DNA of 36,172 nt, taken from NCBI GenBank assembly GCA_902786615.1, contig CADADE010000025.1:1-36172 (forward strand). The letters run 5' to 3'. The notes beneath the pieces are model-generated. The model had not been told where the DNA came from and made no database searches. It saw only the letters and a program-made list of their open reading frames with translations. Shown one piece after another: positions 25,504 through 32,147 of this stretch; positions within the stretch are counted from its first letter, which is position 1; each line of letters begins with the position of its first letter. The stretch is from Oscillospiraceae bacterium (GTDB lineage Bacteria > Bacillota_A > Clostridia > Oscillospirales > Oscillospiraceae). A program made the position numbers and the translations under genes.

Positions 25504-25596
25504 CTATGGCAGTCTCATCTCGGCCAGCAGCTCATAGATGAAATCATCATCCGTGGGCTGCTGGCCTTGCGTTTCTGCGATGGAAGCAGAATTCAT
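25504..25596 (-). CDS. Possible 30-aa small protein
   Basis: Minus-strand ATG at 25596, stop TAG at 25506-25504. GGGGAGAG lies about 10 nt upstream. The peptide begins MNSASIAETQGQQ and ends in an acidic, helical-looking FIYELLAEMRLP segment after TDDD. It follows the methyltransferase gene by 97 bp on the same strand. It might be a small regulatory or substrate peptide, or chance. I recognise no family. Confidence 0.35.
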   Translation of the reverse strand: MNSASIAETQGQQPTDDDFIYELLAEMRLP

Positions 25597-25693
25597 TGAA
25601 TATTCACTCTCCCCGTGATCATCAAATACGTCATTGACGCAAACCACGATTCAAGAGGATACCACAAATCTTCCGTTTGGGCAAGTCCAGAAA

Positions 25694-26476
25694 TTACCAG
25701 ACGGCGGAGCCCTCCTTGACGGCCCGCAGCATAAACAGGGGCGTGGAAGAGAAGTTCAGCTTTTCTTCCTCCGACCATACCCGCTCCCATACCTGTTCAT
25801 CCGCATCAGCAAGCAGACCGAGGCCGTGCAGCCTTTCCAGATCCCATGCGGGACGGCGGATGCGGCTGAGCGGGACGCGGCGGGCGATGTCCTCCATCAC
25901 GTCAAAGTTTTCCCCGACGTTCTGATCGCCCACGCCCTGCGCGGCGCTGTTGACGCGATCCTGTGCGTAGGCGGCCTGCGCCTTCTCGTCAAAGAGATAG
26001 GCGTACCAGTTGGCGTCAAAGTTCAGGAGCAGGCCGCCGGGCTTGAGTACGCGCGCCCATTCGGCGTAAGCCGCGTCCGGGTGGGGGAGGTTCCAGGTCA
26101 GGTTGCGGCTGATGAGCACGTCGAAGAGGGCTTCCTTGAAGTCCAGGGACTCCGCGTTCATCTCCATGAAACGGATGCGCTCGGCAAGCGCGCCCGCGTT
26201 TTTCTTTGCCTCCGCCAGCATGGCCGGGGTCAGGTCGATGGCCGTCACGTCATATCCCAGCTCTGCGAGCAGGATCGCAAAGAAGCCGGGGCCGGTGCCG
26301 ACTTCCAGGATGCGGAGTGAATCCGCTGCCGCTGCGGGGAAATGACGCGCAATTTCGCTTCGCAGGCAGTCGCGCCACTTCTGCCGCTGTCCGCTCCCGA
26401 GCTCTGTTTGGTTGACCTCGGAATAGCCGGAGGCGCGGCCGGTCCAGTACATTTTGTTTTCAGAGAGAATATCCAT
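25694..26476 (-). CDS. Class I SAM-dependent methyltransferase
   Basis: A 260-aa soluble protein with a Methyltransf_11/25-type Rossmann fold. Motif I is ILEVGTGPGFFAILLAELGY (56-75), followed by the acidic residue of TAIDLTP that holds the SAM ribose. Motif post-I/II appears as FMEMNAESLDF and FDVLISRNLTWNL, and the later strand as RVLKPGGLLLNFDANWYAY. The N-terminus MYWTGRASGYSEVNQTEL is shared by many clostridial small-molecule methyltransferases. The C-terminal third is substrate-specific, so the substrate cannot be named. It starts 35 bp after the transglutaminase gene and may be the last large gene of that operon. Confidence 0.88.
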   Translation of the reverse strand: MDILSENKMYWTGRASGYSEVNQTELGSGQRQKWRDCLRSEIARHFPAAAADSLRILEVGTGPGFFAILLAELGYDVTAIDLTPAMLAEAKKNAGALAERIRFMEMNAESLDFKEALFDVLISRNLTWNLPHPDAAYAEWARVLKPGGLLLNFDANWYAYLFDEKAQAAYAQDRVNSAAQGVGDQNVGENFDVMEDIARRVPLSRIRRPAWDLERLHGLGLLADADEQVWERVWSEEEKLNFSSTPLFMLRAVKEGSAVW

Positions 26477-26511
26477 ATCCCGTCGCGCAGCCTTTCAACG
26501 TTTTCAAAGAA

Positions 26512-28800
26512 CTACAGCCCCAGGCGATAGCGGAAAACAAGCCGCCGCAGCGGACTGAGACTGCGCTGAACCTGCTCTGTCAGCTCGTTGAGCGCATCCA
26601 GTGAGCGCTTAAGCTCCTCCTCACTGATGCTGTGCGGGCTGAAGCTTGCTTTCTCCGCCGCAGTCCGGACGGCCTCGGGCATCTCGCCCCCGAAGCGAAG
26701 CACCCGCTGCGCCTGACGGTACAGACAGACGGCGCGGCGTCTGCCGTCCGGCTCGGAGAGCCAGCGCTGCAGCCTTCTGCGAAGCAGGTAATAAGGCGTG
26801 ACCACAGCCAGCGCGACAGCCATAAGCACCCCCAGGACGATCAGCGCAAGCCTGTATTTGCGGGGCTGATCGGGCTGTTTGTTCAGATCGTCCCCCGGCT
26901 TGTCGGTGGGCTTGCGGGTTTCCGCAGGGGGCGCGTTTTCGTCGACACGGTCGGTTCCCGCGCCGCTGTTTTCGGGATCTGTCGGGTGGCTCCCGGTATC
27001 GGTGCCTTCCGCGTCGGAGCTTCCGTCAGGGGTGATTTCCGTGCGCTGATCGGGGACGGGGGTAGCGTCCGCCTCCGGGGGAGCGTCGTGCTCCGTCTCG
27101 CTCTCAGGCCGGGGTGTCTCCGCTTCGGGAGATATCGGGGCGCCGCTGCCGTCCTCCGCATCGCTGCCGCCGTAGGTGACTTCCACAGGGAGCCAGCCTA
27201 TGCCGTCCAGCCACACCTCGACCCAGGCGTGGGCGTCCGAGGCCCGGACGATGGTGTCCGAACCGGCACGCGCCATGATCAGAAAACCCTCGCACACGCG
27301 GGCGGGGATACCGAGGGCGCGATAGAGACAGCAGGCCGCCGTGGCATAGTGGATGCAGTAGCCCCGCCTGGCGTTCTGCAGGAAATACAGCGCGCAGTCG
27401 TCGCCCGGATAGGGGCCGACGCTGAGATCATAGGTGCTGCCCCGGCAGACATACTCCACGACATCCGTCAGAATGCTGTCGGCTCCGGCGTTCAAGCCGT
27501 TCTGCCGGGCAAGCGCAGTCAGCGCATCGCGCGTGCTTTCGGGAAGCCGCGTATAGTATTCTTCTGCGAACGAACGGTATTGCCGCTCCTCCTGCCGCAG
27601 ACTGTCGGGCAGGGGCCCGAAGCTCCCGCCGTTCAAGAGAAAATATTCACCGTTGTAAGCGGTTTTGCCGTCGGCCGGAATCAGGCTGTCCCCGGGCGTG
27701 GCCGAGACTGTGAAATAGGGGAGATACAGTGTGTCATAGGCACGATCCGTCTGAATCTCGAAGCTGCAGCTCAGCACTGTCCCGGAGCCGGTATATCCGG
27801 CCATTACCGTGGAATACGCGGCAAAGTTCAGCGCCTGGGAGTCCGGGTTTCCCACCGCCTTGCTCCAGGCGCTGCCCGTGTAGTCTCCGAAGCTTCGCCC
27901 GCGCAGATAGAGACTGCCGTCCGCGTTGCCGCGAAAGGTGAGGACTTCGTGTCCCCCGGCGGAAAAGTCGTAAGGCCGGGTCAGGTCCAGCGTGTCGTTC
28001 CCCTGATCCCAACCGCTGCGTGAATCGCTCCAATGCCCGATGCCTTGAAGCATCTGGGGGATACCCTGCCGCTTGTCCAGATAGGAGGAGACCGAGCGGC
28101 TCAGGTCTTCAAAACGCTGGATGAGCTTCTGCGCCTTGTCATCCGGCTTGTATTCCGACGGGCGGTTGAAGAGAAGAGAGACGCCCAGCACCGCGAGGCA
28201 GGGGAGCAGCGTCAGCAGGACCGTGCGCCCCGCCGAATCGTTGGGGCGGTATGCGTCGCCGCTGATGAGAAGCTCCGCCCAGAAGAGAACCAGCCCCAGC
28301 AGGGGCAGCACGGGCGGATCGCGGTTCACGGCAAGGCACAGGGCCGCCGCGGGCAGCGTCAGCAGCAGACTCAGATTCACCCGGTAGCTCCCGCCGGACA
28401 GAACGATGGCGAGGTATGCCGCCGCGACAAACAGGATCAGCAGCAGCGCGAGAGAATGACTCTCCGCCGAGGGCCGGAAAACAGCGCCGCCGCCTTCGTT
28501 TATGAAGCTGTTGAGCCAGGACAGGCGGACGGCCTGCACGATATCCAGGAGCTGCGGGCGCAGCTTATCCGCGTGGTGGCGGATCAGAATCCACAGAACA
28601 ACTCCGGCCGCAAGAAGACCGGGAAAGAAAGCGCGGCGAAAAAACACCGCCGCCCACACCAAAACACACAGCAGCACAAGCCAGGCGCAGGCTCCGGACT
28701 CGATCGTCAGCGGAAAGCTCCCCTGTATGAGCCCCAGCAGACTCAGCATGCACAGCACCAGCAGAAAGAGGTTCGCGGTGCGATTGAGCCATTTATTCAT
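26512..28800 (-). CDS. Membrane transglutaminase-like protein (TgpA family)
   Basis: 762 aa. Six or so N-terminal membrane spans lie within residues 8-210. An extracellular region (about 215-640) contains a transglutaminase-like cysteine-protease fold, followed by a Pro/Glu/Thr/Asp-rich linker (about 550-655). A further span lies near 663-688 (ALIVLGVLMAVALAVVTPYYLL), then a basic cytoplasmic tail. The catalytic triad positions are C482 (GYCIHYATAACC), H524 (DAHAWVEVW) and E540 (LPVEVT), where many relatives have Asp. The gene overlaps the DUF58 gene by 4 bp (ATGA). MoxR-DUF58-transglutaminase clusters are common; their substrate is generally unknown, with an envelope role likely. Confidence 0.9.
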   Translation of the reverse strand: MNKWLNRTANLFLLVLCMLSLLGLIQGSFPLTIESGACAWLVLLCVLVWAAVFFRRAFFPGLLAAGVVLWILIRHHADKLRPQLLDIVQAVRLSWLNSFINEGGGAVFRPSAESHSLALLLILFVAAAYLAIVLSGGSYRVNLSLLLTLPAAALCLAVNRDPPVLPLLGLVLFWAELLISGDAYRPNDSAGRTVLLTLLPCLAVLGVSLLFNRPSEYKPDDKAQKLIQRFEDLSRSVSSYLDKRQGIPQMLQGIGHWSDSRSGWDQGNDTLDLTRPYDFSAGGHEVLTFRGNADGSLYLRGRSFGDYTGSAWSKAVGNPDSQALNFAAYSTVMAGYTGSGTVLSCSFEIQTDRAYDTLYLPYFTVSATPGDSLIPADGKTAYNGEYFLLNGGSFGPLPDSLRQEERQYRSFAEEYYTRLPESTRDALTALARQNGLNAGADSILTDVVEYVCRGSTYDLSVGPYPGDDCALYFLQNARRGYCIHYATAACCLYRALGIPARVCEGFLIMARAGSDTIVRASDAHAWVEVWLDGIGWLPVEVTYGGSDAEDGSGAPISPEAETPRPESETEHDAPPEADATPVPDQRTEITPDGSSDAEGTDTGSHPTDPENSGAGTDRVDENAPPAETRKPTDKPGDDLNKQPDQPRKYRLALIVLGVLMAVALAVVTPYYLLRRRLQRWLSEPDGRRRAVCLYRQAQRVLRFGGEMPEAVRTAAEKASFSPHSISEEELKRSLDALNELTEQVQRSLSPLRRLVFRYRLGL

Positions 28801-29735
28801 TCCACAAGCACCTCGCTGCCGCAGACCCGGAACACACAGCGCGCCCTCCGCCGGTCAAAGGAACAGGGCGGGCGCATGGGATGGGAGAGCAGGGAAACCA
28901 GGGCGGCGTCCGCCTCGCTCTCGTCTCCCGCCGGGTACAGGCTGTCGGCTGCAATGATATGGGGCTCTTCGCGCAAAAAGAGCTCGGCGGAGAGCCAGCG
29001 CAGCACAGCCAGCCCCTCGTCATGCGTGCCGGGCTGCTCCAGCACGAGAAAGACGTCGCAGTTTTCGGGCGTCAGGGCTTCTTTCACGATCAGCTTGTCG
29101 GTTTTGGAGGAGAGCTTCCAGTGGATGCTGTTGAGCTGATCCCCAGGACGGTAATCCCGGAGGTCATATTCCTCGGCAAAACCGCCGCCGGGCTTCGGCT
29201 TGAGGACGCGAAAAGCGTCAAGAGCCGCGTCAAGATCCACCTGGGCCTTCTGCGCCTCAGGCAGTACGGCGCAGGAGAGCTCCGCGTCAAAGCGGCGTTT
29301 GATCACAAATATGCCCAGCGGGTCGTACACCTCGCAGCGGATGACGCGGCAGCGGATGACCCCGCATTCCTCCGTGGGGAGGGGGAGCATGATCCTGGCA
29401 GATTCAAGATTGTGCAGCCGATAGCTCTCGTGTGTCTGCTTTTCGGTGTAGCGGTTCAAAAGCTCAAGCTGTACCATCACCGAGCGCACCGGGAGAAGCC
29501 GCGCATTGCTGAAGCGGATCGTATAGTCGGCGTCTGTGCCGCGCACAACGCGGCCCGGTCCCTCAAGCTGGAGCCGCAGCCCCAGCATGGACGGCAGACT
29601 CAGGAGAAACAGCACCGGGGGCAGCGCGACGACGCAGGCAAAAATCCAGGGTCCGGGCCAGGCGTGATAGAAAACCCGGAAAAGCCATGCCGCGCCGACC
29701 AGCATGGCCCAGAGAAACAGACGGGAAAAGCGCAT
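28797..29735 (-). CDS. DUF58 domain membrane protein
   Basis: 312 aa. Two N-terminal membrane spans (about 5-22 and 28-50) precede a beta-rich domain and the DUF58 core. The family signature is clear at YDLRDYRPGDQLNSIHWKLS followed by SKTDKLIVKE (about residues 190-220). DUF58 proteins have a von Willebrand A-like region and work with MoxR ATPases, probably as the assembly partner. Its start is 1 bp from the moxR stop, and its end overlaps the transglutaminase start by 4 bp, so the three are almost surely co-translated. Confidence 0.92.
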   Translation of the reverse strand: MRFSRLFLWAMLVGAAWLFRVFYHAWPGPWIFACVVALPPVLFLLSLPSMLGLRLQLEGPGRVVRGTDADYTIRFSNARLLPVRSVMVQLELLNRYTEKQTHESYRLHNLESARIMLPLPTEECGVIRCRVIRCEVYDPLGIFVIKRRFDAELSCAVLPEAQKAQVDLDAALDAFRVLKPKPGGGFAEEYDLRDYRPGDQLNSIHWKLSSKTDKLIVKEALTPENCDVFLVLEQPGTHDEGLAVLRWLSAELFLREEPHIIAADSLYPAGDESEADAALVSLLSHPMRPPCSFDRRRARCVFRVCGSEVLVE

Positions 29736-29736
29736 A

Positions 29737-30681
29737 TCAGCGAATGGAGGGGGCCTTCACCCCGGAGAAGATTTCCTGCATGGCAGCCTCGCGGCTGCGC
29801 GGGTCCGGCAGATCCGGCGACCACAGCAGGCGATGCCCGATACAGTCCGTAAGGATAAAGCGCACATCCTTGGGCAGTACGTAATCCCGCCCCTGGAGCC
29901 AGGCCGCGGCCTTGCTGAGAGCGGTGAGGGCCAGAGACGCACGGGGACTGGCCCCCTGTACGATCCGGCTGTCCCGGCGCGTCGCTTCGCACAGACGGAC
30001 GATATAATCCAGCAGCTCGTCCTTGACGTAGACGTCCCCGACCTCCCGGCGGATACGCAGCAGCTCTTCCCGGCTCATGACCTGCCTGACGGCGGCGGCC
30101 GAGACGCCGCGCTGCTTCCGGCGCAGCATTTCGATCTCGTCTTCATGGGCGGGATAGCCCATGGTGAGGCGCAGCATGAAGCGATCCAGCTGGGAATCCG
30201 GCAGCATCTGCGTGCCTTTGGCGCCGCTGGGGTTCTGGGTCGCGATGACGATGAAGGGCTGGGGGACGCAATAGGTGTGGCTGTCCACCGTGACCTGCCC
30301 CTCCTCCATCGCCTGCAGCAGGGCCGACTGCGTGCGCGAGGTGGCGCGGTTCAGCTCGTCGGCAATGAAGAGATTACAGAGCACAGCCCCCTTCTGATAG
30401 CGCATCTCGGAAGTGTTTTTGTCGAAAACGGAGTAGCCCGTAATATCGGAGGGCAGCACGTCCGGCGTGAACTGCACGCGGTTATAGTCCAGCCCCAGCG
30501 CCCTGGACAGGGAGACCGCCAGCGTGGTTTTGCCCACTCCGGGAATATCCTCCATGAGGATATGGCCCCCGGCCAGAAGGGCCAGGATAACCTTGACGAG
30601 GATCTCGTCCTTGCCGACGATGACGCTGCCGACCTCGCGGATCACGGACTGAATCCGTTCGATGGAATTCTGCTCGTTCAT
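29737..30681 (-). CDS. MoxR family AAA+ ATPase
   Basis: A 314-aa cytoplasmic AAA-3 chaperone-like ATPase. Walker A is EDIPGVGKTT (P-loop residues 48-53). Walker B is LFIADELNRA, where Asp-Glu are present and Leu replaces the usual Ile. Sensor 1 is VIATQNPSGAKGT, and the arginine-finger region contains QLDRFMLRLTMGYP. MoxR proteins remodel partner proteins, typically ones with von Willebrand A domains; the adjacent DUF58 gene is the natural partner. It begins 51 bp after bofA. The ribosome binding site is weak (AGGAAC). Confidence 0.94.
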   Translation of the reverse strand: MNEQNSIERIQSVIREVGSVIVGKDEILVKVILALLAGGHILMEDIPGVGKTTLAVSLSRALGLDYNRVQFTPDVLPSDITGYSVFDKNTSEMRYQKGAVLCNLFIADELNRATSRTQSALLQAMEEGQVTVDSHTYCVPQPFIVIATQNPSGAKGTQMLPDSQLDRFMLRLTMGYPAHEDEIEMLRRKQRGVSAAAVRQVMSREELLRIRREVGDVYVKDELLDYIVRLCEATRRDSRIVQGASPRASLALTALSKAAAWLQGRDYVLPKDVRFILTDCIGHRLLWSPDLPDPRSREAAMQEIFSGVKAPSIR

Positions 30682-30732
30682 GAAATTATGTTCCTGTTCT
30701 TTATGAAATCAAATCTGGTTTGCGCCCTGCCG

Positions 30733-31008
30733 TCATCCCATGCGTCCCATAAAATAGACCACGACGACGAGGAAAATCACCCCCGGGATGCCGAAGGCCC
30801 CGGCGACGATGCAGGTGAGGATATTGATCGGGATCGAAAAGTCGAAAAAGCCGCCGATGAAATTTGCAACAAACAGAAGCGCAAAGCCAAACACCGCGTT
30901 AATGAGCAGCTTGAATATTTTTTTGATCGGAGCCGCGAGAATGCGGATCAGCACATAAACTGCGACAATGATCCCCGCGCCGAGCAGTATGGTAGACAGC
31001 GTGTCCAT
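30733..31008 (-). CDS. bofA: Sigma-K processing regulator BofA
   Basis: A 91-aa membrane protein with three hydrophobic stretches (about 5-24, 34-55, 68-88). The C-terminal pattern VANFIGGFFDFSIPINILTC then GAFGIPGVIFLVVVVYF matches BofA (conserved N, GG, PIN and GIPG elements). In B. subtilis BofA holds the SpoIVFB protease inactive until a forespore signal arrives, delaying release of SigK from its pro-form. The start at 31008 has AAGAGGTGA upstream; the frame stays open further upstream (to about 31425), but that part is noncoding by composition. It heads the moxR-DUF58-transglutaminase gene row. Confidence 0.87.
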   Translation of the reverse strand: MDTLSTILLGAGIIVAVYVLIRILAAPIKKIFKLLINAVFGFALLFVANFIGGFFDFSIPINILTCIVAGAFGIPGVIFLVVVVYFMGRMG

Positions 31009-31038
31009 ATGGTCACCTCTTACAAAACTTACCTGTTT

Positions 31039-31067
31039 ATTGTAGCCTGTTCGGCACAAACTAAGAC
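31039..31067 (-). promoter_or_regulatory. Possible mother-cell (sigma-E-like) promoter of bofA
   Basis: On the minus strand GCTACAAT (31046-31039) resembles the sigma-E -10 (CATACAMT). GTCTTAGTT (31067-31059), about 12 nt upstream, resembles its -35 (GKCATATT). A TTGACA lies further upstream (31154-31149) with a poor TATCCA at 17-bp spacing, so a housekeeping promoter is also possible. Confidence 0.3.
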
Positions 31068-31108
31068 CGGACAGATTTCCGGCGGACGAGACAGAGAAAG
31101 TCCGACTC

Positions 31109-31133
31109 TGTATCCTATAGATATATGGATACA
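31109..31133. promoter_or_regulatory. Inverted repeat, possible operator
   Basis: TGTATCC (31109-31115) and GGATACA (31127-31133) are perfect inverted copies around an AT-rich 11-bp centre. They lie in the divergent region between bofA and the DUF6291-like gene and overlap the TATCCA box on the minus strand. Confidence 0.3.
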
Positions 31134-31201
31134 CCGAAAACGGAAAAATGTCAAGCGGCAGAGGCCTCTTGCCCGAACGGGGAGACGACCGCGGCTGCGG
31201 G

Positions 31202-31231
31202 GACGCGCCGGAGAAATCCGGCGCGTCTTTT
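31202..31231 (+). terminator. Orphan rightward intrinsic terminator
   Basis: GACGCGCCGGA (31202-31212) pairs perfectly with TCCGGCGCGTC (31217-31227), loop GAAA, followed by TTTT. No plus-strand gene precedes it for over 5 kb. It may insulate the downstream gene from antisense transcription or end a short noncoding RNA. Confidence 0.6.
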
Positions 31232-31292
31232 GCGTTGCGAGGGAGCCGCTGTCGGCATCTTGTACGAATCTTAAAAAAGAGGGAGCAAACCC

Positions 31293-31321
31293 TTGAATTT
31301 CTACAAATAACATGATATAGT
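31293..31321 (+). promoter_or_regulatory. Promoter of the DUF6291-like gene
   Basis: TTGAAT (31293-31298), 17-bp spacer, TATAGT (31316-31321), with TGA before the -10 (extended -10). It is 40 bp upstream of the start at 31362. Confidence 0.7.
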
Positions 31322-31361
31322 AGTGACATCTTAAAAACTGAAGAAGGAGAGGGGCAGGCAT

Positions 31362-32021
31362 ATGACAGCAAGACAAAAGGAGCGGCCGGGCGTGATGCTC
31401 TATTTCGACGCGGTGAGACCGGCAATCAGCCGCCTGGATGAAACGCAGTGCGCCGCGCTGCTGCGCTCGCTCATGGATTACGCGCAGTATGGCGTCATTC
31501 CGGAGCTGGACCCAATGACGGGGCTGGCCTTCGACATGCTGGTGCCGAAGATCGACCGGGACGCCGAGCGCTATGAGGAGAGCCGCGAGCAGCGCCAGTA
31601 CGCCGTCTATGCAAGGGAAAAGAAAAAAACCGGGGAGAGCTGTCTGAGCTTTGCCGATTGGCGGCTCATGCGCGCCGGACAATCCGATCACGAAAACATC
31701 GGGCCGATATCACCCGTTAACGAAAACAACGGGCCGTATCCATCTGCATCTGCAACCGCAGCGGCAGCCACATCCGCAACTGCAACCGCAGCCACAACCA
31801 CAACCGCATCTCCATCAACATCTTTATCTTCATCCGCAGCGGCAGCGGGAGAGGGATACAAGGGGGAGGGTGAGGCAAAGCGCATCTTTGCGCAATGGCT
31901 CCATGCGCTGGATGAAAAGGACAACATACTGGCTATGCGGCTCGACGGACAGCTTTACGCGCTCGGTTATCAAACGGACAAGACGACAAGGCGGCTGTCA
32001 AAGCGCGCGCACCCACGCTGA
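31362..32021 (+). CDS. DUF6291-like protein with a low-complexity linker
   Basis: 219 aa, soluble. The N-terminal 100 residues (GVMLYFDAVRPAISRLDETQ, LRSLMDYAQYGVIPELDPM, GLAFDMLVPKIDRDAERYEE) match the pattern of DUF6291-type proteins seen in clostridial phages and genomes, often in replication-organiser proteins. Residues about 127-165 are almost only Ser, Ala and Thr, encoded by repeated short codon patterns. The C-terminal 50 residues (RIFAQWLHALDEKDNILAMR) look helical. GGAGAGGGG precedes ATG 31362. There are no other phage genes nearby, so the function is open; a DNA-replication-associated role is only an inference. Confidence 0.65.
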   Translation: MTARQKERPGVMLYFDAVRPAISRLDETQCAALLRSLMDYAQYGVIPELDPMTGLAFDMLVPKIDRDAERYEESREQRQYAVYAREKKKTGESCLSFADWRLMRAGQSDHENIGPISPVNENNGPYPSASATAAAATSATATAATTTTASPSTSLSSSAAAAGEGYKGEGEAKRIFAQWLHALDEKDNILAMRLDGQLYALGYQTDKTTRRLSKRAHPR

Positions 32022-32061
32022 GTAAGCGGACAGGCATGCATAAAATGTAACCGAATTGTAG

Positions 32062-32090
32062 TGTCCATCCCTTGAAAAGTATGCTATACT
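32062..32090 (+). promoter_or_regulatory. Extended -10 promoter of the topoisomerase gene
   Basis: TATACT (32085-32090) preceded by TGC. The -35 region at 17 bp is poor (TGTCCA, 32062-32067), typical of promoters relying on the extended -10. It is 57 bp upstream of ATG 32148. Confidence 0.5.
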
Positions 32091-32147
32091 ACATCAGTTA
32101 AAATGCATGGAATATGCCCCGGAACGGGGCAGAAAGGTTTGAATTCA

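Noticed and set aside
26632..28023. Plus-strand open frames opposite the transglutaminase, DUF58 and MoxR genes (also 28033-29139, 29704-31296)
   Set aside because: Antisense shadows of clearly recognised minus-strand genes, with Arg/Gln/Val-rich shadow composition.
31651..32025. Alternative frame with Gln/Pro/His repeats over the DUF6291-like linker
   Set aside because: Produced by the same short-period DNA repeat; the annotated frame has the ribosome binding site and recognisable N-terminal domain.
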